Positions 27,951 to 37,092 of a stretch of 64,000 bases of DNA are shown here, in pieces. Numbering within the stretch: the stretch's first letter is position 1; every line of letters starts with the position of its first letter. The stretch spans positions 372,001-436,000 of the forward strand of contig NZ_CP031598.1 of the NCBI RefSeq assembly GCF_008728195.1. The letters are read 5' to 3'. The stretch comes from Roseovarius indicus. GTDB taxonomy: Bacteria; Pseudomonadota; Alphaproteobacteria; Rhodobacterales; Rhodobacteraceae. The translations under genes were made by a program, and so were the position numbers. The notes below the pieces were generated by a model. It searched no databases and was not told where the DNA came from. It saw only the letters and a program-made list of their open reading frames with translations.

Positions 27951-29254
27951 GCTCGGCTGACAGCGGCCGGTGGTCCGTGCGCGGGCCGATGACGGTGGGG
28001 CTGATCGGTCTGTTGCTGCTCGTGGGGGGCTTCGGCACCTGGGCATCGATCACCACGATTTCAGGGGCGATCATCGCGCCCGGGCGGATCGAGGTGGATC
28101 AGAACCGACAGGTCGTGCAGCACCCTGACGGCGGCGTCGTGGCCGCGATCGAGGTGGACGAGGGCGACGTGGTCGAGGCAGGAGACGTGCTGATCCGGCT
28201 CGACGAGACGGCGCTGGCCTCGCAACTGGCGATCACCGAAAACGAACTCTTCGAACTGATGGCGCGGCGGGGCCGGCTGGAGGCCGAGCGCGACGAAGCC
28301 GGGGAGATCAGTTTCGATCCGCTGCTGGTCGAGGTGGCGGCGGAGCGGCCGGATATGGCCGGGCTGATGCAGGGCCAGAAACGGCTGATGGAGGCGCGGG
28401 CCGACTCAATCGCGCAGGAGATCGATCAGCTGGAAAAGCGGCGCGGGCAGATCGCCAACCAGATCGAGGGCATCACCGCCCAGGAAGAGGCGCTCGAGCG
28501 GCAGCTCGAGCTGATCGGCAGCGAGCTGGAGGATCAGCAATCGCTGCTCGACCGCGGACTGGCGCAGGCCGCGCGGGTGCTGGGCCTGCAAAGGGAACAG
28601 GCGCGACTGAGCGGGCAGGTGGGCGAACTGGCGGCGTCGAAGGCGCAGGCCGCCGGCCGGATCACCGAGATCGAGGTCGAGATCCTGAAACTGGGCTCGC
28701 GCAGGCGGGAAGAGGCGATCACCAACCTGCGTGATATCCAGTACCGGGAACTCGAGCTGCTGGAAGAGCGCCGGGCGCTCATCGAACAGCTCAACCGGCT
28801 TGATATCCGCGCGCCCGTTGGCGGGGTGGTCTATGGCCTGACGGTGTTCGCCCTGCGCGCCGTGGTGCGGCCGGCCGACCCGCTTCTATACGTGATCCCG
28901 CAGGACAAGCCGCTGATCATCAACGCCGAGATCGATCCAATCCATATCGACAAGCTGTTCGTCGGGCAGGATGTGGTGCTGCGGTTCCCGGCGCTCGACC
29001 AGCGGACAACGCCCGAACTGACCGGGACGGTCATGCAGATCTCGGCCGATGCGTTCCAGGAACAGGAGACGCGGCGAAGCTTCTACCGGGCCGAAATCAC
29101 GTTGAGCGAGGGGGAGCAGGCGAAGCTGCCCGAAGGCGTGACGCTTATCCCGGGTATGCCGGTGGAGGCCTTCGTGCGCACAGCCGACCGCACGCCGATT
29201 GCGTACCTCGTGAAGCCGCTGACGGATTACTTCACCAAGGCGTTCCGGGAATAG
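27947..29254 (+). CDS. HlyD-family type I secretion adaptor (PrtE-like)
   Basis: The 435-residue periplasmic adaptor has one N-terminal transmembrane helix (about 13-35), a split lipoyl/barrel-sandwich domain (IIAPGRIEVDQNRQVVQHPD and LDIRAPVGGVVYGLTVF) and a long coiled-coil hairpin (about 90-270) rich in Glu, Gln and Arg. The C-terminal beta-barrel domain ends in LVKPLTDYFTKAF. GGAGG lies 6 bases before its ATG, which overlaps the ATPase stop. It should link the inner-membrane ATPase to an outer-membrane TolC protein. Confidence 0.92.
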   Translation: MSSADSGRWSVRGPMTVGLIGLLLLVGGFGTWASITTISGAIIAPGRIEVDQNRQVVQHPDGGVVAAIEVDEGDVVEAGDVLIRLDETALASQLAITENELFELMARRGRLEAERDEAGEISFDPLLVEVAAERPDMAGLMQGQKRLMEARADSIAQEIDQLEKRRGQIANQIEGITAQEEALERQLELIGSELEDQQSLLDRGLAQAARVLGLQREQARLSGQVGELAASKAQAAGRITEIEVEILKLGSRRREEAITNLRDIQYRELELLEERRALIEQLNRLDIRAPVGGVVYGLTVFALRAVVRPADPLLYVIPQDKPLIINAEIDPIHIDKLFVGQDVVLRFPALDQRTTPELTGTVMQISADAFQEQETRRSFYRAEITLSEGEQAKLPEGVTLIPGMPVEAFVRTADRTPIAYLVKPLTDYFTKAFRE

Positions 29255-29376
29255 GGCCCAGCCCCGGCCAGGTAACCGGCTGACAGCGAAATCCGGCACC
29301 CCCGCACAATACGGGTTTTCAACCCAGCCCCGCCCGAGTAGCGTCCGCCGCGACAGACCAGATGTTGGAGGACACG

Positions 29377-29838
29377 ATGGGTGAGTTCGAGAAAAAGCTG
29401 GCCGAAATGGGCGTGAGCCTGCCCGACGCGCCGGCCCCGGCGGCGAATTACGTGCCTTACGTGCAGGTGGGCGATACGCTCTACGTCTCGGGCCAGATCC
29501 CCAAGGTGGGCGATACGCTGGTCAAGGGCAAGCTGGGTGACGACATGGATACCGTGAGCGGCGCCGAGGCGGCGAAGGTCTGTGCCATCGCGCTTCTGGC
29601 GCAGGTCAAGGCGGCCTGTGGCGGCGACCTGGACAAGCTGAAGAAGGTGGTGAAGCTGACCGGCTTCGTCAACTCGACGCCCGACTATGACGAACAGCCG
29701 ATGGTGGTGAACGGCGCGTCGGATTTCATGGCCGAGGCGCTGGGCGAGGCAGGGCGGCATTCCCGCTCGGCGGTGTCGGCCGCGTCGCTGCCGTTCGGCG
29801 TGGCGGTCGAGATCGAAGGCATCTTCCAGATCGGATGA
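29377..29838 (+). CDS. RidA-family protein
   Basis: The protein has 153 residues, belongs to the YjgF/YER057c/UK114 family and probably forms a trimer. RidA proper hydrolyses reactive enamine/imine intermediates from pyridoxal enzymes, but this member has the longer VSLPDAPAPAANYVPYVQVG start of the subgroup with less certain activity. The catalytic Arg expected in the R-S-x-V segment is present (GRHSRSAVSAASLPFG). The ATG at 29377 follows GGAGG at 4-5 bases and is preferred over ATG 29362. Its stop overlaps the phosphodiesterase start. Confidence 0.85.
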   Translation: MGEFEKKLAEMGVSLPDAPAPAANYVPYVQVGDTLYVSGQIPKVGDTLVKGKLGDDMDTVSGAEAAKVCAIALLAQVKAACGGDLDKLKKVVKLTGFVNSTPDYDEQPMVVNGASDFMAEALGEAGRHSRSAVSAASLPFGVAVEIEGIFQIG

Positions 29839-30602
29839 GCCAGCTTCCGGAAGATTTCCTGCGGCGGCCCATCGCGCACCGTGCGCTGCATGACGTGGCG
29901 GACGGGCGGCCGGAGAATTCGCGCGCCGCGATCGCGGCGGCGATCGAGGCGGGGTACGGCATCGAGATCGACCTGCAGCTTAGCCGCGATGGCCGGGCGA
30001 TGGTGTTTCACGATTATGACCTCGGGCGGCTGACCGGCGACAAGGGCCCGATCCGCCAACGCGAGGCGGCGGAGCTGGCGCAGATCGGCCTGCTGGGCGG
30101 GCACGAGGGCGTACCGAGCTTCGCCGAGGTGCTGGAGCTGGTCGACGGCCGGGCGCCTTTGCTGGTCGAACTGAAGGATCAGCACGGGCAGATGGGCGTG
30201 ACCGACGATGCGCTGGAACAGGCCGCGGCAGCGGATCTGGCGGGGTACAACGGCCCCCTGGCGCTGATGTCGTTCAACCCCAACATGGTGGGTCGGATGG
30301 CCGAATTGGCCCCGGCGTGGCCGCGCGGGATTGTCACCTGCGGCTACGAGGCCGAGGATTGGCCGCTTCTGAAGGAAGCGACGCGTGATCATCTGCGGGA
30401 TATCCCCGATTACGACGATGCCGGGTGCAGCTTCATCAGCCATCATGCCACCGACCTTGGCCGCGACCGTGTGGCCGAGCTGAATGCGGGTGGCGCGGCG
30501 GTGCTGTGCTGGACGATCCGGTCGCCCGAAGCGGAGGCAGAGGCGCGCAAGGTTGCCCAGAACATCACCTTCGAGGGGTACCTCGCGGCCATTCCCGCTT
30601 GA
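29835..30602 (+). CDS. glycerophosphodiester phosphodiesterase family protein
   Basis: This 255-residue TIM-barrel enzyme hydrolyses glycerophosphodiesters to glycerol 3-phosphate and an alcohol. The GDPD signature HR-xn-ExD-xn-H is intact: HRALHD (15-20), ENS, EIDLQLSRDG and VFHDYDLGRLTG. Metal-binding LLVELKD follows. There is no signal peptide, so it is cytosolic. It is coupled by a 4-base overlap with the RidA gene and followed by the FemAB-like gene. Confidence 0.9.
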   Translation: MSQLPEDFLRRPIAHRALHDVADGRPENSRAAIAAAIEAGYGIEIDLQLSRDGRAMVFHDYDLGRLTGDKGPIRQREAAELAQIGLLGGHEGVPSFAEVLELVDGRAPLLVELKDQHGQMGVTDDALEQAAAADLAGYNGPLALMSFNPNMVGRMAELAPAWPRGIVTCGYEAEDWPLLKEATRDHLRDIPDYDDAGCSFISHHATDLGRDRVAELNAGGAAVLCWTIRSPEAEAEARKVAQNITFEGYLAAIPA

Positions 30603-30659
30603 ACTCGGGCCGATCGGGCACAAGTCTAGGCGACAGGATTCAAGCAGGGGCATAGGCCA

Positions 30660-31847
30660 ATGGACGGGCAGGCGGTTACAATCACCGTGCATGACCGGCT
30701 TGACCAGATCGGTCAGGCGGATTGGGACGCCTGTGCCTGCCCCGAGGCCAGCGATGGCGGGGCGCCGAATGACCCTTTCACCACCTATCGGTTCTTGAAG
30801 GCGCTGGAAGACAGCGGGTCTGTCGGCCGGGGCACGGGTTGGCATCCGCAATACATGTCGGCCGAGGTGAACGGGCAGGTGATTGCCTGTGCGCCGCTTT
30901 ACGCCAAGACCCACAGCCAGGGCGAATATATCTTCGATTTCAACTGGGCGCATGCCTATGAGCAGGCGGGGGGGCGGTATTACCCCAAGCTTCAGATGGC
31001 CGTGCCGTTCACGCCGGTGACGGGCCGGCGGTTGCTGACGCGCCCCGGATACGAGGACGCGGGGCGCGCGGCACTGGTGCACGGGGCGGTGCAGCTGGCT
31101 GACCGCAACAGCATCTCGTCGCTGCATATCACCTTCTGCACGGGCGAGGAGACGGAAGCGGGCGAGGCGATGGGGCTGATGCCCCGGGCGTCGCAGCAGT
31201 TTCTCTGGCTGAACCGGAGGTACGCGGATTTCGACGATTTCCTTGCCTCGATGTCGTCACGCAAGCGGAAGAACATCCGCAAGGAGCGGCGGGAGGCCAA
31301 TGATTTCGGCGGCGAAATACGCATGCTGACAGGCGACGATATCGAGCCGCAGCACTGGGATGCGGTCTGGACCTTCTACCAGGATACCGGCGCGCGGAAA
31401 TGGGGCACGCCGTACCTCACGCGGGAGTTTTTCGATATCGCGCACGAGGTGCTGCGCGACGATATCCTGCTGGTGCTGGCCGAGCGGGAGGGCCGGCCCG
31501 TGGCCGGGGCTCTGAACATGATCGGGCGCGATGCGCTTTTCGGGCGGTACTGGGGCTGTGTCGAGCATCACCCCTGCCTGCATTTCGAGCTGTGCTATTA
31601 CCGTGCGATCGATTTTGCCATCGAGCAGGGGCTCGCGCGCGTCGAGGCGGGCGCGCAGGGCGAGCACAAGCTGGCCCGCGGATACCTGCCGGCGGAGACA
31701 CATTCCTTGCACTGGGTGCGCGATGCGGGTTTCGCCGAGGCGATTGAGCATTATCTAAAGGCGGAGAGGAACGCGGTGAATGAGGATATAGAAATCCTCA
31801 CCAGTTATGGCCCGTTCCGGAAGGACAATAGAGAGGAACGCCAGTGA
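30660..31847 (+). CDS. FemAB-like/GNAT-fold acyltransferase (DUF482)
   Basis: The 395-residue protein of the DUF482 (peptidogalycan biosynthesis-like) family has two GNAT-like folds related to FemAB aminoacyltransferases. Typical features are [12 protein letters not shown] near the N-terminus, [31 protein letters not shown] and the C-terminal [17 protein letters not shown] and [12 protein letters not shown]. The true acceptor is unknown. It ends by overlapping the phhB start by 4 bases. Confidence 0.85.
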   Translation: MDGQAVTITVHDRLDQIGQADWDACACPEASDGGAPNDPFTTYRFLKALEDSGSVGRGTGWHPQYMSAEVNGQVIACAPLYAKTHSQGEYIFDFNWAHAYEQAGGRYYPKLQMAVPFTPVTGRRLLTRPGYEDAGRAALVHGAVQLADRNSISSLHITFCTGEETEAGEAMGLMPRASQQFLWLNRRYADFDDFLASMSSRKRKNIRKERREANDFGGEIRMLTGDDIEPQHWDAVWTFYQDTGARKWGTPYLTREFFDIAHEVLRDDILLVLAEREGRPVAGALNMIGRDALFGRYWGCVEHHPCLHFELCYYRAIDFAIEQGLARVEAGAQGEHKLARGYLPAETHSLHWVRDAGFAEAIEHYLKAERNAVNEDIEILTSYGPFRKDNREERQ

Positions 31848-32140
31848 CCGAGAAACTCAGCGATACCGCCCGCAAGACCACGCTGGAGCCGCTGCTCGAA
31901 GCCGGTTGGGAGCTTGATGACGGGCGCGATGCGATCAGCAAAAAGTATGAATTCGAGAATTTCGTCGAGGCGTTTGGCTTCATGACGAAATGCGCGATCT
32001 GGGCGGAGAAATGGAATCACCACCCGGAGTGGTCGAACGTCTACAAGACGGTGAATGTCACGCTGACCACGCATGACGTGGACGGTTTGAGTTCGCTTGA
32101 CGTGAAGCTGGCCCGGAAAATGGATGGGCTGGCCGAGTAA
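31844..32140 (+). CDS. phhB: 4a-hydroxytetrahydrobiopterin dehydratase
   Basis: This 98-residue pterin-4a-carbinolamine dehydratase recycles the pterin cofactor after aromatic hydroxylation. The active-site His cluster is present in [16 protein letters not shown], followed by [15 protein letters not shown]. The length is standard. No phenylalanine hydroxylase is encoded nearby. The gene is coupled to the acyltransferase by an ATGA-type overlap. Confidence 0.95.
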   Translation: MTEKLSDTARKTTLEPLLEAGWELDDGRDAISKKYEFENFVEAFGFMTKCAIWAEKWNHHPEWSNVYKTVNVTLTTHDVDGLSSLDVKLARKMDGLAE

Positions 32141-32146
32141 CGTTTG

Positions 32147-32179
32147 AACGCGCCTCGGGCCTGACCCGGGGCGCGTTTC
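32147..32179. terminator. bidirectional terminator between phhB and pgm
   Basis: AACGCGCC TCGGG - CCTGA - CCCGG GGCGCGTT forms a 13-pair stem with one wobble, followed by T residues on the plus strand and preceded by A residues. The genes on both sides converge here. Its core (32152-32172) repeats the element at 16628-16648. Confidence 0.8.
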
Positions 32180-32187
32180 ATCTGCGA

Positions 32188-33684
32188 TCAGATCTTCTGG
32201 TCGTATTCGCCCACGGAAGGCTCGGTGCGGATCACCGTGTCGAGTTCTTCGAAGATGGCGCGCATTTCGGCGTCGCTGTCGGAGCTCTCGCAGACCACCA
32301 CCAGGTTCGGCGTGTTGGAGCTGGCCCGCACCAGCCCCCAGCTGCCGTTGTCGAGGATGACGCGGGCGCCGTTGACGGTGACCACTTCCTTGATCTTGCG
32401 GCCAGCGAAGGTTTCGTCATCTTCGGCCTTGGCGACGAGTTTCTCGACGACGCGGTCGAGCACGTCGTATTTCTCGGTGTCCGAACAGTAGGGCGACATG
32501 GTGGGGGTCGACCAGGTTTGCGGCAGGGCGCGGCGCAGGTCGGACATGGACATCTCGGGGTTGCGGTCCATCAGCTTGCAGATCTCGACGGCGACGCGCA
32601 TGCCGCAGTCGTAGCCGCGGCCGACGGGTTCGGCGAGGAAGTAGTGGCCGGATTTCTCGAAGCCGGCGAGGGCGCCAATTTCCTTGACCCGCCGCTTCAT
32701 GTGGCTGTGGCCGGTTTTCCAGTAATCGGCGGTGACGCCGTTCTTCTGCAGCTCGGGATCCGAGGCGAAGAGGCCGGTCGATTTCACGTCGGCCACGAAG
32801 GTGGAGTTCGGGTAGATCTTCGACAGGTCGCGGGCCATGATCACGCCGACCTTGTCGGCGAAGATCTCCTCGCCCTCGTCGTCGACGACCCCGCAGCGGT
32901 CGCCGTCGCCGTCGAAGCCGAGCGCCAGATCGGCGCCGGAGGCGCGCACGGCATCGGCCATGTCGTGCAGCATTTCCATCGCTTCGGGGTTCGGGTTGTA
33001 GTTGGGGAAGGTATAGTCGAGTTCGGTGTGGAGCGGCACGACCTCGACGCCAAGACGCTCGAAAAGCTCGGGCGCGATGGCCGAGGCGGTGCCGTTGCCG
33101 GTGGCGCAGACGACCTTGAGCTTGCGGGACATGCGGAAATCGCCGATCAGGTCGTCGAGATAGGCCTCGCGCACGCCATCGACGAACTCGTAGCCGCCGC
33201 CGTCGCGTTTCTCGCCTTCGCCATTGAGGACGATATCGCGCAGCTCGCCCATTTCATCCGGTCCGTGGGTGAGGGGCCGGTCGAAGCCCATTTTCACGCC
33301 GGTCCAGCCGTTGGGGTTGTGGCTGGCCGTGACCATGGCGACCGCCGGCACGTCGAGGTGGAACTGCGAGAAATAGGCCATGGGCGAGAGGGCCGGGCCG
33401 ATATCCTTGACCTGGATGCCGGCCTGCATGAGGCCGACGATCAGGGCGTTCTTGATCGAGAGCGAATAGTCGCGATAGTCGTTGCCGACGGCAATCACCG
33501 GCGCGATGCCGCGCTTGTGCATCTGGGTGCCAAGGCCGAGGCCGAGAGCGGTCATGCCGGGCAGGTTGATCTCGTCAGGGTATTTCCAGCGTGCGTCGTA
33601 CTCGCGAAAGCCGGTGGGCTTGATCATCGGATCGCGCAGGAAAGACCACGTATTGGGGGTGACGTCGGGCAGCGGTTTGGTCAC
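32188..33684 (-). CDS. phosphomannomutase/phosphoglucomutase (AlgC-like)
   Basis: The 498-residue alpha-D-phosphohexomutase interconverts hexose 6- and 1-phosphates, supplying mannose 1-P or glucose 1-P for envelope sugars. The phosphoserine loop is TASHNPNGWTG, the metal loop is GFDGDGDRCGVVD, and the C-terminal substrate-phosphate loop is VRASSNTPNLVV. It heads toward the terminator at 32147 and sits 21 bases after kdsA on the same strand, consistent with a polysaccharide role. Confidence 0.92.
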   Translation of the reverse strand: MTKPLPDVTPNTWSFLRDPMIKPTGFREYDARWKYPDEINLPGMTALGLGLGTQMHKRGIAPVIAVGNDYRDYSLSIKNALIVGLMQAGIQVKDIGPALSPMAYFSQFHLDVPAVAMVTASHNPNGWTGVKMGFDRPLTHGPDEMGELRDIVLNGEGEKRDGGGYEFVDGVREAYLDDLIGDFRMSRKLKVVCATGNGTASAIAPELFERLGVEVVPLHTELDYTFPNYNPNPEAMEMLHDMADAVRASGADLALGFDGDGDRCGVVDDEGEEIFADKVGVIMARDLSKIYPNSTFVADVKSTGLFASDPELQKNGVTADYWKTGHSHMKRRVKEIGALAGFEKSGHYFLAEPVGRGYDCGMRVAVEICKLMDRNPEMSMSDLRRALPQTWSTPTMSPYCSDTEKYDVLDRVVEKLVAKAEDDETFAGRKIKEVVTVNGARVILDNGSWGLVRASSNTPNLVVVCESSDSDAEMRAIFEELDTVIRTEPSVGEYDQKI

Positions 33685-33705
33685 GGGTGGAGATCCTTCT
33701 GAAAG

Positions 33706-34539
33706 TCAGAGGCTGAGCGGGTTTTCCTTGGCCAGCCTGTCGAATTGCATGAGCGTGGAAATCAGCGCAGGCATCTGCGCGAGGGGGATCATGTTCGGCC
33801 CGTCGGAGGGGGCGGTGTCGGGGTCTTCATGGGTTTCTATGAACACGGCGGCCACCCCGATTGCAACCGCCGCCCGCGCCATGACCGGCGCGAATTCGCG
33901 CTGTCCGCCGGAGGAGCCACCGAGGCCGCCTGGCTGTTGCACGGAATGGGTGGCGTCCATCACCACCGGGTAGCCGGTCTGCGCCATCTGCGGGAGCGAG
34001 CGCATGTCGGCGACAAGCGCGTTGTAGCCGAAGGTGGTGCCGCGTTCGGTGAGCATAAGCCGGGTGTTGCCGGTGCTTTCCAGCTTGGAGATGACACCGG
34101 CCATGTCCCACGGGGCAAGGAACTGCCCCTTCTTGACGTTGATCGCCGCGCCGGTTTCGCCGGCGGCGAGCAGCAGGTCGGTCTGGCGGCAGAGGAAGGC
34201 CGGGATTTGCAGCACGTCGCAGACCGCCGCCACGGGGGCGCATTGGTCGGGCAGGTGCACGTCGGTCAGCACCGGCAGGCCGAGCGTGTCCTTGACCGAT
34301 TGCATGACCTTCAGCCCCTCGTCGATACCAAGCCCGCGCTTGCCCGACATGGAGGAGCGGTTGGCCTTGTCGAAGGAGCCCTTGAAGATGAACTGGGCGC
34401 CGGCGGCCTTGCAGGCTTCGGCCATCTTCCCGGCGATCATCTGGGCGTGGTCTGTGCTTTCAAGCTGACAAGGGCCGGCGATGACCGTCAGGGGGCGGTC
34501 ATTGCCGATCGTGAGGTCGGAAATTGTGACATGCGTCAT
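33706..34539 (-). CDS. kdsA: 3-deoxy-8-phosphooctulonate synthase, metal-dependent class
   Basis: KdsA condenses phosphoenolpyruvate with arabinose 5-phosphate to Kdo 8-phosphate, for lipopolysaccharide and capsule. The protein is 277 residues. VIAGPCQLES has Cys where metal-free enzymes have Asn, pointing to the metallo-KdsA class; KGSFDKANRSS and VMDATHSVQQPG bind substrates. It lies 3 bases after the KpsE-like gene, linking Kdo supply to the capsule exporter. Confidence 0.95.
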   Translation of the reverse strand: MTHVTISDLTIGNDRPLTVIAGPCQLESTDHAQMIAGKMAEACKAAGAQFIFKGSFDKANRSSMSGKRGLGIDEGLKVMQSVKDTLGLPVLTDVHLPDQCAPVAAVCDVLQIPAFLCRQTDLLLAAGETGAAINVKKGQFLAPWDMAGVISKLESTGNTRLMLTERGTTFGYNALVADMRSLPQMAQTGYPVVMDATHSVQQPGGLGGSSGGQREFAPVMARAAVAIGVAAVFIETHEDPDTAPSDGPNMIPLAQMPALISTLMQFDRLAKENPLSL

Positions 34540-34542
34540 GGG

Positions 34543-36228
34543 TTAGGACGATACCTGCTCTCTCAGAATGGACGCGGTGAGCGACACCATGAGGTAGATA
34601 CCGGCAAAAATCAGGAACGCAACGATCGTGTTCTCGAAGGCCCGCGGATAGGAGGGATCCTGCGAAGCGACGGGCGTGACGCTGACCGTGAGGTAGCGGA
34701 CCTGCTTGTTCGCCTCGATCTCCGAGGCGCGCTTGGCCTCGAGCGCCGATTGCAGCACCAGGTCGGCAGTGGCGAGGTCGGCCTGCGCCATCTGAATCTC
34801 TGCGGCCTGTGAGGCGAGCGAGGCCGAATTCTCGGTCGCATCGGTCAGGCGGGCGTTCTGCTTGGCAAGCTCGCGTTGCAGCACCTCGATCTGGCTGCGC
34901 AGCGCCTCGACCTTGGCGGCGTTGGGGCGGGAGTTGTTGAGCTGGGTGTTGAGGGCCAGCTCCTTCTCCTGCAGCTGCAGTTCGACGTTCTGGATCAAGG
35001 CGCGGATGTTGGCGACCTCGCCCTCGGGGTCGAGGATCGACCCCTCCTGCAGGGTGACCAGCCGTTCCTGTGCGGCGCGGCGTTCGGCCTTGGCATCGTC
35101 AAGGCTGGCCACGGCGGTCTTCACCGCGTCCTGCCGTTTTTCCTGGCTCAGGTGGTCGACGCGTTCCTCGGCATATTCGATGAGCTTCTGCGAGAACTGC
35201 TGGCTGACTTCGGGGTCGGCCGTCGACAGCTCCATCCGGATGACGCCTTCGGTCGGGTCGTAACCGAGCTTCACGTATTTCTTGTAGATGCTGTAGGCGG
35301 CCTCGTTCGTGGCGTCGGGATCGAGCCGCTGGATCGGGTCGATCCAAGGTTGGCTGAAATGCTCGCGAAAGCCCACGTCCTGATCGAGGCGCAGCATGGC
35401 GTCTTTCGATTGCAGGTAGGATTGGGTCGCGATGGAGTCCTGACCGGTGGCGAAGGCGGTGCCGCTGAAGAGGCCCGAGGCGGGCGACGACCCGGCGGAG
35501 CCGTCGGCTGTAAGGATCAGGAATTCGGACTTGGTGGAATACATCGGCGTGGCGATGCTGAAATAGTAGTAGCCCACAATGAACGTCGGCAACAGGACGA
35601 ATGCCAGCAACCGCGACATGAGCAGCGCGAGCTTGCGCCGCCTGCGTCGGCCGATGTCGCGCTGGATCTGCATGATCTCGGAGGCTCGCCGATCGGCCGG
35701 ACTGACCTCTGTCGAGGGGAGGTAGGTCTGTCCCGTGGGCACCGTCTGGGGCAGCTGGATACGCCCCTCGCCGGTTTCGGCGGGCTGGGTGTTGTTCGTG
35801 GTGACCAACTCGAGGATGTTCGAGCGCTGGAACGGGTCGATGCCCTTGGCGCGCAGCAGGCGGACGGCGTCGAAATCCGAGGTGGGCGCCAGCCCGTGTT
35901 TCTGGGCCATGCGGCGGGCCATGCGCAGCTGGCGGCCGGTCAGACCCTCGTTGCGGATGGCGTCGATGTCTCTCGATGCGCCCATCTCCGAGGCGCTCGA
36001 GACCATGCCCGCGCGGGTCTCGGTCTCAGTCTCAGTCTCAGGGTCGTATGCGGCCGAAGCAGGCTCGGACGTGTACGAAGAACTCGAGCCCGAGGATTGC
36101 GGCCCCGGATACTGCTGATCTTGCCGCGGGTCTTCCGACGGCGTTTGCGCGGTGTCCGACACCGGGCCCGGCTGGCTGGCCGGCGTGCGGCGGATGCGGA
36201 ACTTCCTAGCCTTGGGTTTCGTAGTCAT
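34543..36228 (-). CDS. KpsE/RkpR-like capsule export inner-membrane protein
   Basis: The 561-residue polysaccharide co-polymerase/export protein has an unusually long Ser/Pro/Glu-rich cytosolic N-terminus (about 1-190, with an E-T-E-T-E-T repeat near 63-71). Then come TM1 (about 200-222), a periplasmic coiled coil (about 330-500) and TM2 near the C-terminus (AFENTIVAFLIFAGIYLMVS). This is the KpsE/Wzz-like topology of ABC-dependent capsule export. It overlaps the KpsT-like gene by 23 bases. The N-terminal tail is the odd part. Confidence 0.85.
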   Translation of the reverse strand: MTTKPKARKFRIRRTPASQPGPVSDTAQTPSEDPRQDQQYPGPQSSGSSSSYTSEPASAAYDPETETETETRAGMVSSASEMGASRDIDAIRNEGLTGRQLRMARRMAQKHGLAPTSDFDAVRLLRAKGIDPFQRSNILELVTTNNTQPAETGEGRIQLPQTVPTGQTYLPSTEVSPADRRASEIMQIQRDIGRRRRRKLALLMSRLLAFVLLPTFIVGYYYFSIATPMYSTKSEFLILTADGSAGSSPASGLFSGTAFATGQDSIATQSYLQSKDAMLRLDQDVGFREHFSQPWIDPIQRLDPDATNEAAYSIYKKYVKLGYDPTEGVIRMELSTADPEVSQQFSQKLIEYAEERVDHLSQEKRQDAVKTAVASLDDAKAERRAAQERLVTLQEGSILDPEGEVANIRALIQNVELQLQEKELALNTQLNNSRPNAAKVEALRSQIEVLQRELAKQNARLTDATENSASLASQAAEIQMAQADLATADLVLQSALEAKRASEIEANKQVRYLTVSVTPVASQDPSYPRAFENTIVAFLIFAGIYLMVSLTASILREQVSS

Positions 36229-36865
36229 AAAGCTGTCTTGCCTCTTCCAAGGTATCGAACATGTGAAGCTGGCCGTTCTTCAGAACGGCCGCGGAGCGCG
36301 CGAACTTCTCGAGCGTCTGCGGCTGGTGCGAGACGATCACGACGGTCGTCGTCGCCAGCCGCTCTTTCAGGATCTCGCCGGCCTTGCGGTTGAACTCGAC
36401 ATCCGTCGAGCTGGGCATGCCTTCGTCGATCAGGTACATATCGAAGTCGAGCGCCAGCATGAGCGCGAAGGTGAAGCGCGCGCGCATTCCCGACGAGTAG
36501 GTGCCCAAGGGTTGGTCGAAATACTCGCCCAGCCCGCAAAGCCAGCGGCAGAACGCCTCGACGTAATCGGGGTCGAGCCCGTAGAGCCGCGCGATGTAGC
36601 GGGAGTTTTCCATCGCCGAGACCTTGGTGATGACACCGCCCATGAAGCCCAGCGGAAAGCTGATGCGGCAGCCACGGCGGATTTCGCCCTCGTCGGGTTT
36701 TTCGAGCCCGGCCATCATCTTGATCAGGGTGGTCTTGCCGGTACCGTTGGGCGCGAGGATGCCGAGACTGCGGCCAAGCTCGACGCGGAAAGACACACGG
36801 TCAAGAATGACCTTGCGCTGACTTCCCGTCCAGAAAGACTTGCTCACATTTTCGAATTCGAGCAT
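36206..36865 (-). CDS. KpsT-like polysaccharide ABC transporter ATP-binding protein
   Basis: This 219-residue ATPase is of the KpsT/Wzt family. It has a relaxed Walker A (APNGTGKTT), the signature variant YSSGMRARFTFALML and Walker B YLIDEGMPSSTD. The GMP in place of DEP is typical of this group. It would drive export of a Kdo-linked capsule polymer. The permease KpsM is not encoded in this window. A possible promoter lies at 36947-36976. Confidence 0.93.
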   Translation of the reverse strand: MLEFENVSKSFWTGSQRKVILDRVSFRVELGRSLGILAPNGTGKTTLIKMMAGLEKPDEGEIRRGCRISFPLGFMGGVITKVSAMENSRYIARLYGLDPDYVEAFCRWLCGLGEYFDQPLGTYSSGMRARFTFALMLALDFDMYLIDEGMPSSTDVEFNRKAGEILKERLATTTVVIVSHQPQTLEKFARSAAVLKNGQLHMFDTLEEARQLYDYETQG

Positions 36866-36946
36866 CCAATGGCTCCGGTGCTGCTCTGACGGCCCTCTTG
36901 TCGTAACGGGGCTTCGTTAAGGCCTTATACGCCAACGTCGTTCTTC

Positions 36947-36976
36947 AGTATGTCCGATTTCGGGTGAATGTTTCAA
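36947..36976 (-). promoter_or_regulatory. possible sigma-70 promoter of the kps-kdsA block
   Basis: On the minus strand TTGAAA and CATACT are 18 bases apart, about 82 bases upstream of the KpsT-like start. The match at -10 is weak and was found by eye. The rest of the 36866-37092 gap shows no gene. Confidence 0.3.
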
Positions 36977-37092
36977 TAAATCGTGGCCATTTTAAGCCAT
37001 GCTGCGTCAAAAATGACGGGTCCGCCCCCGGTTTTGTTTCCATTGTGGAACTGTTTTGGCCGGGAGCGGTGATTTTGCCGGGGCGCCAGCGG

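Noticed and set aside
26061..28046. 661-codon frame antisense to the type I secretion ATPase
   Set aside because: Pure shadow of the ATPase gene; Arg/His/Gln-rich without domains.
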